A stretch of 29,736 nucleotides of DNA, from contig CAZFUY010000022.1 in the NCBI GenBank assembly GCA_964522445.1, positions 1 to 29,736 on the forward strand, in the 5' to 3' direction. The stretch is from CAZFUY01 sp964522445. Lineage in GTDB: Bacteria > Pseudomonadota > Gammaproteobacteria > SZUA-229. Positions 16,231 through 22,698 of the stretch are shown piece after piece; the first letter of the stretch is position 1, and every line of letters begins with the position of its first letter. The position numbers and the translations under genes are program-made. A model generated the notes under the pieces. That model had not been told where the DNA came from. It saw nothing but the letters and a program-made list of their open reading frames with translations, and did no database searches.

Positions 16231-16494
16231 CAGATATCTCCTGTTACAGATTTTATTGGGGGGAACACTAGTTATAATCCTATAGCTGTCTAAAGGGAAC
16301 TACCGTTGGTGAATGTTCTCCAGGAATTTTTTTATGGCATTGGTTGATAATCGTCAAACAAATAAGCTGTGTTTATCGAGCCTGTATAAATTGTGGTTTT
16401 TTAACCTGGTAAACATTGGAGAGAGCCTGAAATAATGTGTTTATTTTGTTCTTGTTAAAGATCAATAAAAAAGATAAACGCCAATTTAAGCATA
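16231..16494. promoter_or_regulatory. Divergent region between dsrC-like gene and globule-protein locus
   Basis: No gene is visible. On the minus strand TTCCCT, 17 bp, TATAAC (within about 16270-16302) is a weak candidate promoter for the DsrC-like gene, with AGGAG close to its start. The promoter of the first globule-protein gene begins at 16495. The rest, about 16310-16490, is AT-rich without a feature I can name, but it is where activators of either gene would bind. Confidence 0.35.
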
Positions 16495-16522
16495 TTGCAA
16501 TATAATTAAATCTTAATATACT
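16495..16522 (+). promoter_or_regulatory. Sigma-70-type promoter of globule-protein gene 1
   Basis: TTGCAA (16495-16500), 16 bp, TATACT (16517-16522). The -10 box lies 9 nt before the conserved 27-nt leader element, as in the other two copies. A TATAAT at 16523 is an alternative -10 but is badly placed for that shared layout. Confidence 0.6.
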
Positions 16523-16531
16523 TATAATCAA

Positions 16532-16558
16532 TGACCTGAATGGGTCAGTAAGCGCATG
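16532..16558 (+). promoter_or_regulatory. Conserved 27-nt leader element, copy 1
   Basis: TGACCT-GAAT-GGGTCA forms a 6-bp stem with a 4-nt loop, then GT, then AAGCGCATG. Copies 2 and 3 have the same length and order. It lies at the expected transcript 5' end, 42 bases before the ATG. Confidence 0.7.
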
Positions 16559-16600
16559 TAATAAGTTTTGCTGTTCAACAAATGATAAAAGGTGAATTCT

Positions 16601-16954
16601 ATGAAAACTTTAAAAATAGTTGCTGCTGTTGCAGCTCTAACTCTTTCTGCTTCTGCTAATGCATGGTGGGGAAATAATAACGGTTACAACAATGGTTATA
16701 ACAACTGGAACAATAATGGTTTTGGTGATGCTTTAGGTGATTTCATGGGTGATGGAAACTTTGGTTTCAATATGAATGCAAATGCTCGAGGCCGTGGTCA
16801 GGGTTATGGTAATGGTTATAACAACTATAACGGTTACAACGGATATAATGGCTATAACGGTTACAATAATGGCTATGCCCCTTACGGTTATGCGCCTGCA
16901 CCTTATGGCTATGCCCCAGCTCCAGCCGCACCTGCTGCACCTGCCAGGAAGTAA
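16601..16954 (+). CDS. Sulfur-globule-type secreted protein 1
   Basis: Protein of 117 aa. The signal peptide MKTLKIVAAVAALTLSASANA (cut after Ala21) gives a mature start WWGNNNG. The mature part is Asn/Gly/Tyr repeats, a core GDFMGDGNFGFNMNANARG, then four NGY units, and a Pro/Ala/Tyr tail with APYGYAP and PAAPAAPARK. Signal peptide, AWWG start and Gly/Tyr/Pro-rich repeats match the periplasmic sulfur globule proteins of purple and other sulfur bacteria, which coat stored sulfur. I chose ATG 16601 rather than the in-frame GTG at 16592. The two paralogues start at the same point, and AAAGG fits as ribosome-binding site. Overall family call is good; direct proof of sulfur binding is lacking. 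Confidence 0.78.
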   Translation: MKTLKIVAAVAALTLSASANAWWGNNNGYNNGYNNWNNNGFGDALGDFMGDGNFGFNMNANARGRGQGYGNGYNNYNGYNGYNGYNGYNNGYAPYGYAPAPYGYAPAPAAPAAPARK

Positions 16955-16992
16955 TTGCTCTTTAAATTTTAAGAGTTGCTATTGAGATTGAG

Positions 16993-17027
16993 AGAGCTGG
17001 CCACTTCCGAGTGACCGGCTCTTTTTT
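16993..17027 (+). terminator. Intrinsic terminator between globule gene 1 and coiled-coil gene 1
   Basis: AGAGCTGGCCACT pairs with AGTGACCGGCTCT (one wobble, one mismatch) over TCCG, followed by six T. It is homologous to the hairpin at 18367. The downstream gene starts only 21 bases later, with no room for a promoter, so that gene depends on read-through. Confidence 0.85.
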
Positions 17028-17048
17028 ATTAAATTGGAGATTAAGACA

Positions 17049-17756
17049 ATGGCCAGGAAAAAAAGTGTAGATGATACGGTGAAAGCTGAAAAAGAAATTA
17101 CTGAAGTTGCACCATATAAAACACAAAAGGAAGACGCAGAAGCGGCAACTGAAAAATCATCCAGTGCAGGTGTTTTACTTGCGGTTGCAGGCATCACTAT
17201 TGCAGTAGCTGCAGCAGTTATTCTATTTAATAAGTCCGAACAGTCTGTGCTGGCTTCATTTAATGCGGATGATAAACAACAAATAGTTGTGAGTGAAGAT
17301 GCAACAGAGGTGACTGCAGATGTTGTTGAAGCTGTATCGTCGGAAATAACTGAAACAGATACAGCAACAACACAAGTTGCACCTATGCAGGTAGCTGCTC
17401 CAGCGCCCTGGAATTATGCTTATACGCCAGCACCTTACGGCTATGTCATGCTACCCTCTCAAAAAGTATTTGAGGATATGGTCAGGCGTGACCAGGAAGC
17501 AATGGCACGTCAGCAGGAAGCTATAAAGCGTGAATGGCAAAAACGTCTGCAATTAGCGCAAAACAGGTTTAAGTTTGATGATGCACTATTGCGTGATAAC
17601 CGTAAGCATCGACCAGATGCATCTGTAAGACAGGCAGAATGGCGTGCGAAGGTAGAAAAAAGACGTGAAGAAGCAGACAGGCGATTTAATGAAATGATTC
17701 AAAGAAATAAAGAAGCCAGAGAGGTTTTTGAAAGGGCGGTATATCGCGGTATTTAA
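17049..17756 (+). CDS. Membrane-anchored coiled-coil protein 1 of the globule locus
   Basis: Protein of 235 aa, not recognised as a named family. It has a charged cytoplasmic N-terminus (1-38), one membrane helix (about 40-59, LLAVAGITIAVAAAVILF), and an acidic Thr/Val/Ala-rich stretch (70-112). A short segment PAPYGY at 127-132 copies the tail repeat of the globule proteins. Then comes a long basic coiled coil (about 138-232) ending RRxxADRRFNEMI...FERAVYRGI. Topology is probably N-in with the coil in the periplasm. ATG 17049 is preferred over the in-frame TTG at 17034 because GGAG precedes it and the TTG lies in that site. It is paralogous to 18436-19059. Function is unknown; membrane anchoring of globule protein is my inference. 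Confidence 0.75.
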   Translation: MARKKSVDDTVKAEKEITEVAPYKTQKEDAEAATEKSSSAGVLLAVAGITIAVAAAVILFNKSEQSVLASFNADDKQQIVVSEDATEVTADVVEAVSSEITETDTATTQVAPMQVAAPAPWNYAYTPAPYGYVMLPSQKVFEDMVRRDQEAMARQQEAIKREWQKRLQLAQNRFKFDDALLRDNRKHRPDASVRQAEWRAKVEKRREEADRRFNEMIQRNKEAREVFERAVYRGI

Positions 17757-17779
17757 GTTGTTTTAGTTATTAACCTGTG

Positions 17780-17808
17780 AAGGCGTGCGATTTATGCGCG
17801 CCTTTTTT
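17780..17808 (+). terminator. Intrinsic terminator after coiled-coil gene 1
   Basis: AAGGCGTGC pairs with GCGCGCCTT (one G-U) over about seven bases, followed by a T-run. It is 24 bases after the stop and closes the first globule unit. Confidence 0.8.
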
Positions 17809-17852
17809 GCTTTATATCAAGTTGGAAACCGACAAACGGTATCAGTTAGTTA

Positions 17853-17881
17853 TTGCTTATATAAGAAAACACTAATATTAT
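17853..17881 (+). promoter_or_regulatory. Sigma-70-type promoter of globule-protein gene 2
   Basis: TTGCTT (17853-17858), 17 bp, TATTAT (17876-17881). The -10 box ends 8 nt before the leader element. The -35 box and its next two bases (TTGCTTAT) are identical to those of copy 3. Confidence 0.65.
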
Positions 17882-17889
17882 TATCCTAC

Positions 17890-17916
17890 TGATCCACAAA
17901 GATCACAAAGCGCATG
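17890..17916 (+). promoter_or_regulatory. Conserved 27-nt leader element, copy 2
   Basis: TGATCC-ACAA-AGATCA (five pairs plus a C/A mismatch at the loop), then CA, then AAGCGCATG. The fourth pair is T-A here, C-G in copy 1 and T-G in copy 3, so pairing is kept while bases change. Confidence 0.7.
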
Positions 17917-17952
17917 AAATTTGTTACTAACTAAAATTTAGGAAATAAAAAT

Positions 17953-18321
17953 ATGAAATCTTTAAAAGTAATTACTGCTGCTGCAGTTCTAACCCTTGTT
18001 TCTACTACTGCTAGCGCATGGTGGGGTCCTTTCAATAACAATGGTTATAACAACAATGGTTATAACAACAACTCAAACAGCTGGAACAACAATGGTTTTG
18101 GTGATGGCATGACTGACATGATGGGTGATGGAAACTTTGGTTTCAACATGAATGCTAATGCTCGTGGCAATGGTCGTGGTTATGGTAACGGTCAAAACGC
18201 TTATAACGGTCGCAACAACTACTACGGTAACAATGGTTATGGTTACGCGCCTTATGGCTATGCTCCAGCACCTTACGGTTATGCGCCAGCACCAGCTGCT
18301 CCTGCAGCACCTGCTAAGTAA
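17953..18321 (+). CDS. Sulfur-globule-type secreted protein 2
   Basis: Protein of 122 aa, close paralogue of the first. The signal peptide is cut after Ala22 (STTASA), and the mature start is WWGPFNNNGY. Asn-rich repeats are followed by the shared core GFGDGMTDMMGDGNFGFNMN and ARGNGRGYGNG, then a Tyr-rich NYYGNNGYGYAPYGYAP section and the Pro/Ala tail PAPAAPAAPAK. Its leader has TTTAGGAAAT before the ATG, nearly the same as gene 3. It is separated by a terminator from the second coiled-coil gene. The repeats and signal peptide make export to the periplasm likely; the sulfur-globule assignment rests on family resemblance. Confidence 0.78.
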   Translation: MKSLKVITAAAVLTLVSTTASAWWGPFNNNGYNNNGYNNNSNSWNNNGFGDGMTDMMGDGNFGFNMNANARGNGRGYGNGQNAYNGRNNYYGNNGYGYAPYGYAPAPYGYAPAPAAPAAPAK

Positions 18322-18366
18322 TAGCTGTATAAATAGCTCTTTAGTCTTAGAGAGCATTTATATGAG

Positions 18367-18403
18367 AGAGCTGGCCACTGTTAAGTGACCAGCTCTTTTT
18401 TTT
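18367..18403 (+). terminator. Intrinsic terminator between globule gene 2 and coiled-coil gene 2
   Basis: AGAGCTGGCCACT pairs with AGTGACCAGCTCT over GTTA (one mismatch), followed by eight T. It has the same sequence family and same place as the hairpin at 16993. The partner gene begins 32 bases later. Confidence 0.88.
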
Positions 18404-18435
18404 GTCAATTTGATCCCTTTTTATGAGATAACGCT

Positions 18436-19059
18436 ATGAGTGAAAAAAATACAGAAAAAAAAGAAATTGCTGATGTGGTTACAGAAGCAGAGGCAACAAC
18501 TGAAACAGTAGAAACTAAATCTGAGAGTCAAATAACATTTGTTAAAGCAGCTGTCGTAATAATGGTTGTTGGTGTTAGTGCATTAGTTGCGGGTGTTGTC
18601 TGGATTAATAAATCTAAAGATTTAGCCGATGTTCCAGCAGCAGATATTGCTGTAGAAGTTGTTGAGCAGGAAGTTGCTGAAATTAAAGCCCCTGTTGTAG
18701 ATGCGGCAGTTGAATCGGATGTAGCAGCAGAGCAGGAAGCTGTTGTTGAACAGGATTCAACAGTTGCAATAGTAGATGATACTCAGAAGCAAGCCGTTTT
18801 TAACCCTTATGTTATGCCAAATGCACAGGCATTTAATGACATGGTTAAAAAGCAACGTGAAGCAATGAGACGCAATATGAATCAGCGTAGAGAAATGGTG
18901 CTTAAGGATCAGGAAAAACGCCGTCAGCAAATGCTTAACAGAGTTGCTGAGTTCAAAGCTGCTGCTGTTAAAAGGCGTGCAGAAGCCGATGAGAGATTTA
19001 TCAAAATGATAAATGAGAGCAGAGCGGCATTTGAAAAATCGATGCAGAAAGGTATTTAG
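18436..19059 (+). CDS. Membrane-anchored coiled-coil protein 2 of the globule locus
   Basis: Protein of 207 aa, paralogue of 17049-17756 with the same plan. It has an acidic cytoplasmic N-terminus (1-33), one membrane helix (about 35-56, VKAAVVIMVVGVSALVAGVV), and a very acidic Val/Ala/Glu stretch (64-117). A short FNPYVMPNAQAFNDMV (122-137) aligns with PYGYVMLPSQKVFEDMV of protein 1. A basic coiled coil (about 136-203) ends RRAEADERFIKMI...FEKSMQKGI. The ending motif RRxxAD-R-F--MI is shared by both, and in weaker form by the C-terminus of globule protein 3. No known domain is recognised. Context suggests a partner of the globule proteins at the membrane. Confidence 0.75.
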   Translation: MSEKNTEKKEIADVVTEAEATTETVETKSESQITFVKAAVVIMVVGVSALVAGVVWINKSKDLADVPAADIAVEVVEQEVAEIKAPVVDAAVESDVAAEQEAVVEQDSTVAIVDDTQKQAVFNPYVMPNAQAFNDMVKKQREAMRRNMNQRREMVLKDQEKRRQQMLNRVAEFKAAAVKRRAEADERFIKMINESRAAFEKSMQKGI

Positions 19060-19122
19060 CGAATAATCATTACAGGTCAAATACTCTTATAGCTTGTTGT
19101 GAGCTAGCTGATTTAATGCTTG

Positions 19123-19150
19123 AACAGCGCATTTTTAATGCGCTGTTTTT
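19123..19150 (+). terminator. Intrinsic terminator after coiled-coil gene 2
   Basis: AACAGCGCATT (19123-19133) pairs perfectly with AATGCGCTGTT (19137-19147) over TTT, followed by more T. It closes the second globule unit. Confidence 0.88.
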
Positions 19151-19210
19151 GTTTCAGAGCAGGCTGTAATTGCGGGCTGATAAAAAATGACAAATGGCAC
19201 TGATAATTTG

Positions 19211-19239
19211 TTGCTTATATTATGATTTGCTAATATGAT
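19211..19239 (+). promoter_or_regulatory. Sigma-70-type promoter of globule-protein gene 3
   Basis: TTGCTT (19211-19216), 17 bp, TATGAT (19234-19239). The -10 box ends 9 nt before the leader element, as in copy 1. Confidence 0.65.
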
Positions 19240-19248
19240 TGGTGTCAG

Positions 19249-19275
19249 TGATCCCTCAGGGTCATAAAGCGCATG
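19249..19275 (+). promoter_or_regulatory. Conserved 27-nt leader element, copy 3
   Basis: TGATCC-CTCA-GGGTCA forms six pairs with one T-G, then TA, then AAGCGCATG. It lies 43 bases before the ATG. Confidence 0.7.
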
Positions 19276-19318
19276 AAATATACAAGCTGTTTTATAAATT
19301 AATTTAGGAAATGACAAA

Positions 19319-19909
19319 ATGAAAACTTTAAAAATTGTTGCTGCAGTAGCAGCTATTACATTATCTACTTCTGCCAATGCATGGTGGGGTAATAACGGTA
19401 ATCAGAATGGTTACAACAACTTTAACAACAATGGTTATAGCAATGGCAATGGCGCTGCTGACGGTGATTTTGATGGCGGCTTCTCTTTCGGTATGAGTGG
19501 AAATGCAAGTGGTCGTGGCAATGGTAATGGTTACAACAGCTATAACGGCCAGAATACTTATAATGGCTACAACGGCTATGCACCTGCTTACGGTTATGCT
19601 CCAGCGCCTTTAACTCAGGAACAAATGGATGAGCAACGTAAACTAGCTGAAAAAGCACAGAAAGAAGCGGCTGAGCGTTATCAGGAAATGATGAAAAATG
19701 CACCTCAGGCACAACCATTCCAGCCTGCTGCTTTTCAACAACAGCCAGCTTTCGATCAGAATGCAATGATGAAGCAAATGCAGGAACGTCGTGCTGAAAT
19801 GATGAAGCAAATGGAAGAGCGTCGTAAGCAGGCCGATGAACGTCGTGCGCAATTCATTAAAGAAATGAACGAAGCTCGTGCTGAAAAAACTGATACTCAA
19901 AAGAGCTAA
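19319..19909 (+). CDS. Sulfur-globule-type protein 3 fused to a coiled-coil domain
   Basis: Protein of 196 aa. Residues 1-98 are a globule-protein module: a signal peptide almost identical to that of protein 1 (cut after Ala21), mature start WWGNNGNQNGY, Gly/Asn/Tyr repeats, and a YAPAYGYAPAP tail. Residues 98-196 are different: a first helix (98-126), a Pro/Gln/Phe linker (AQPFQPAAFQQQPAF, 131-145), and a second Met/Arg/Glu-rich coiled coil (147-190). The second coil contains RRKQADERRAQF, close to the RRxxADxRF ending of the two membrane coiled-coil proteins. It therefore joins in one chain the two modules that are separate in the first two units. There is no membrane helix after the signal peptide. 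It has its own promoter, leader element and terminator. Confidence 0.78.
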   Translation: MKTLKIVAAVAAITLSTSANAWWGNNGNQNGYNNFNNNGYSNGNGAADGDFDGGFSFGMSGNASGRGNGNGYNSYNGQNTYNGYNGYAPAYGYAPAPLTQEQMDEQRKLAEKAQKEAAERYQEMMKNAPQAQPFQPAAFQQQPAFDQNAMMKQMQERRAEMMKQMEERRKQADERRAQFIKEMNEARAEKTDTQKS

Positions 19910-19919
19910 GTTTTCTCTC

Positions 19920-19944
19920 CCGGGGTTCTAAATAAGAACCCCGG
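19920..19944 (+). terminator. Hairpin after globule gene 3
   Basis: CCGGGGTTCT (19920-19929) pairs perfectly with AGAACCCCGG (19935-19944) over AAATA. It is 11 bases after the stop. The strong stem suggests a terminator, but the following bases are ATATAAAAAAA rather than a T-run on this strand, so it may act on the opposite strand. Confidence 0.6.
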
Positions 19945-20401
19945 ATATAAAAAAAGATGCGTGATTGCCAGGACAGGATATGTCTGTAATGACGATAAAA
20001 ATGAAAAAAGATATCGCAAATATTCTACCAAATTAGCGGCAATCATGCGCTGCTAGGGCGTGGTGACTGGGGTCATCGCGCCCACCTTTAATTTTTATTA
20101 ATTGAAAGTTCTTCAATTAATATCCACCTGTTAAGTCAATATATTCACCGAGTTACTAATACAGACTGTTATCTGACAGATTGATGTATTAATTTCGATA
20201 TGCTTTGAAAGCTGGTAGCGTCTTAAGCTAGTCAAGTGGAACTTTAAGGTCAAAAGAATATTTACCACAGAGGACACGGAGTTTTTTATTGTTTATGCTT
20301 TGCATAAATATATATACCCAGGATGTAGCTTTTCTCTGTGATCTCCGTGGTTCAAGATTTTATTTTTTGACCTTCTGTTAAAGGATGTAATATCCGTCAG
20401 G
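19945..20401. other. Intergenic region without genes, holding a hairpin and an inverted repeat
   Basis: About 450 bases contain no credible gene. GGGCGTGGTGAC (20056-20067) can pair as RNA with GTCATCGCGCCC (20072-20083) over 12 bp with two wobbles. It is followed by ACC and a T-rich stretch, so it could be a terminator or part of a small RNA. TGATTGCC near 19965 recurs inverted as GGCAATCA at 20038-20045. The MITE-like element at 20246-20374 fills the rest. Confidence 0.4.
20246..20374. repeat. MITE-like imperfect inverted repeat, 129 bp
   Basis: It begins AAGGTCAAAA and ends TTTTTTGACCTT, with a second inverted block just inside: ACCACAGAGGACACGGAG on the left, CTCTGTGATCTCCGTGGT on the right. 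The centre is AT-rich and contains no gene. Short blocks with CCACAGAGGACAC are widespread intergenic repeats in proteobacteria. No target-site duplication is obvious. Confidence 0.6.
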
Positions 20402-22447
20402 TTATTTAACTTTCATTCCCGGCTGTGCGCCATCATCGGGATTTAAAATCCATAAATCTTTGCCACCCGGTCCTGCGGCTAAAACCATACCTTCAGACAT
20501 GCCAAAACGCATTTTGCGTGGTTTTAAATTAGCCACCATAACGGTAAGTTTGCCTTCAAGGTCTTCAGGCTTATAGGCTGATTTTATACCGGCAAATACA
20601 TTACGTGTTTCACCACCAATATCTAAAGTGAGTTGTAAAAGTTTATCGGCTTTTTCTACATGCTCTGCTTTTATAATTCTGGCAATACGTAAATCTATTT
20701 TAGCAAAATCATCAAATTCAATTTCATCTGCGATAGCTTCGTTTGTTGAAGGCTTATCTTTTTTCCCGGCAGCTTTTTTTACTGCTTCCATGTTTTGTTT
20801 TGAAGCTTCAATAATTTTATCAACTGCTTCTTTTTCAATACGTTGCATCAGGGGTTTAAATTTATTAATTTTTTCTGGAAATGTTTTTAGATCATCCCAG
20901 ACAAACTTTCTATTTAATCCAAATAATTCATTGGCTACTTTTTCTGTTGTTTCTGGTATGACTGCCGTTAAATAAATTGATAGCATATAAAAACCATGGA
21001 GCGTTCGTGAGCATACATTGTGTAGTTCATCACGTTTAGATTCATCTTTAGCTAATACCCATGGTTTTTTATCATCAAAATACTGGTTAATGTCATCTGC
21101 ATATTTCATGATATCTCTGATTGCTTTTGCGTATTCTCTTTTTTCATATGATTCTGCAACTGTAAATGCACTGCCATGTACCCCATCCATGTAATGTTTA
21201 TCATTTAGTGGTGATAACAAATTTCCATCAAAGTGCTTTGTTATAAATCCGGATGCGCGACTAGCGATGTTGACGTATTTACCGACCAGATTTGAGTTAA
21301 CTTTCTGCTGGAAATCTTCTAAATTAAGATCAATGTCATCAATGCCGGATGATAGTTTGGCGGCATAGTAATAACGTAAATATTCTGGTTTTAAATGTTC
21401 TAAATAAGTGCGTGCCATAATAAATGTGCCGCGTGATTTAGACATTTTCTGTCCATCAACGGTTAAGAATCCATGGCAGAAAACAGAGGATGGTGTTCTG
21501 TAACCCGCACCATGTAAAACAGCAGGCCAGAATAAAGTATGGAAACGGGCGATGTCTTTACCTATAAAATGTACCAGCTGTGTTTGGGCATCTTTTCCCC
21601 AGTAGGCATCAAAATCCAGTCCTTTTTTGTCGCACAGATTTTTAAAGCTGGCCATGTAACCCATGGGCGCATCCATCCAGACATAAAAATATTTACCCGG
21701 TGCATCGGGAATTTCAAACCCCCAGTAAGGTGCGTTACGAGAAATATCCCAGTCCTGTAAGCCTTCCTCAAACCATTCTTTTTGTTTGTTGGAAATTTCG
21801 GTTTGGGTGTGCCCTGCATCCAGCCATTCTTCAAGAAAATCCTGAAAGTCAGACAGTTTAAAAAAGTATTGCTCAGAATCTTTTTCAATGGGTGTTGCCC
21901 CTGAAACAACTGAGACTGGATTTTTTAAATCAGTAGAAGCATAAGTGGCGCCACAGGCTTCACAGTTATCACCATACTGATCATCTGCTCCGCACTTTGG
22001 GCAGGTGCCTTTAATAAAACGATCAGGTAGAAACATTTTTGCTTCTGGGTCATAAGCCTGGCTAACAGTACGCACATTGATATGGCCATCCGCTTTTAAC
22101 TTTTTATATATGTCACTGGAAATCTCACGGTTCTCGTCAGAGTGTGTAGTGTAGTAGTTATCAAAATTAACCAGAAAATCATCAAAATCTTTGCTGTGCT
22201 CTGCATTCATTTTATCAATGAGTTGTTCAGGCTTGATACCTTCCTGACGAGCACGCAGCATAATGGGTGTGCCGTGAGCATCATCTGCACAGACGTAATA
22301 ACATTCATGCCCCCGCATTTTCTGGAAGCGAACCCAAATGTCAGTTTGAATATATTCTACTAAATGGCCAAGGTGAATAGGGCCATTGGCATAGGGTAGT
22401 GCGCTGGTTACCAGTATTTTACGGGGTGTGCCTGTTTCTTGACTCAT
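20402..22447 (-). CDS. metG: Methionyl-tRNA synthetase
   Basis: Enzyme of 681 aa that charges tRNA-Met in the cytoplasm. The class I HIGH-type motif is HLGH at 25-28. The zinc-binding knuckle uses Cys149, 152, 162 and 165 (CPKCG and CEACG). KMSKS is at 334-338. An anticodon-binding helical domain follows. Then come a Lys-rich linker (about 550-580) and a C-terminal tRNA-binding OB-fold domain (FAKIDLRIARIIKAEHVE onwards), as in the dimeric E. coli enzyme of similar length. It is divergent from apbC, an arrangement common in gammaproteobacteria. Confidence 0.98.
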   Translation of the reverse strand: MSQETGTPRKILVTSALPYANGPIHLGHLVEYIQTDIWVRFQKMRGHECYYVCADDAHGTPIMLRARQEGIKPEQLIDKMNAEHSKDFDDFLVNFDNYYTTHSDENREISSDIYKKLKADGHINVRTVSQAYDPEAKMFLPDRFIKGTCPKCGADDQYGDNCEACGATYASTDLKNPVSVVSGATPIEKDSEQYFFKLSDFQDFLEEWLDAGHTQTEISNKQKEWFEEGLQDWDISRNAPYWGFEIPDAPGKYFYVWMDAPMGYMASFKNLCDKKGLDFDAYWGKDAQTQLVHFIGKDIARFHTLFWPAVLHGAGYRTPSSVFCHGFLTVDGQKMSKSRGTFIMARTYLEHLKPEYLRYYYAAKLSSGIDDIDLNLEDFQQKVNSNLVGKYVNIASRASGFITKHFDGNLLSPLNDKHYMDGVHGSAFTVAESYEKREYAKAIRDIMKYADDINQYFDDKKPWVLAKDESKRDELHNVCSRTLHGFYMLSIYLTAVIPETTEKVANELFGLNRKFVWDDLKTFPEKINKFKPLMQRIEKEAVDKIIEASKQNMEAVKKAAGKKDKPSTNEAIADEIEFDDFAKIDLRIARIIKAEHVEKADKLLQLTLDIGGETRNVFAGIKSAYKPEDLEGKLTVMVANLKPRKMRFGMSEGMVLAAGPGGKDLWILNPDDGAQPGMKVK

Positions 22448-22604
22448 GTCTGCTCAGAGGTGGTATTTGAAGGCTGCATAAAGTATCACTTTGGGCTTTA
22501 TTTTTCATCAATTAGATCACCATAAAAGGGCTTGAAAAAGACAAATTTGCCCCAAATTAGCATCTACTAATAAATAATCTGCCTCTATATCAACAATGGT
22601 AGGG

Positions 22605-22670
22605 TTAATTCCCTTGCAAGCTGGTGTAGAATGCGTTTCCTGTAAATAAGGCTTGTTGTTGATAAGCCTT
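22605..22670 (+). promoter_or_regulatory. Possible apbC promoter and leader hairpin
   Basis: TTAATT (22605-22610), 16 bp, TAGAAT (22627-22632) is the best promoter match before apbC. A leader hairpin AAGGCTT (22648-22654) / AAGCCTT (22664-22670) follows. TTTTGGAG precedes the ATG at 22699. Confidence 0.35.
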
Positions 22671-22698
22671 CGAATATCAAGGTTTTGGAGCGAATGCT

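Noticed and set aside
16660..16950. Short tandem DNA repeats in the globule gene, considered as a CRISPR-like or satellite array
   Set aside because: The repeats are in frame, encode NGY and APYGY units and have no spacer structure.
18152..18388. Open frames on either strand across the globule-protein genes (also 16776-16985, 18073-18357, 19422-19766, 19643-19900)
   Set aside because: They are shadow frames produced by the repetitive Asn/Gly/Tyr codons. The chosen frames have signal peptides, ribosome-binding sites and paralogues at matching positions.
20035..20052. Reverse-strand AGCGCATGATTG resembling the AAGCGCATG leader motif
   Set aside because: It lacks the preceding 16-nt hairpin and promoter spacing and is likely chance.
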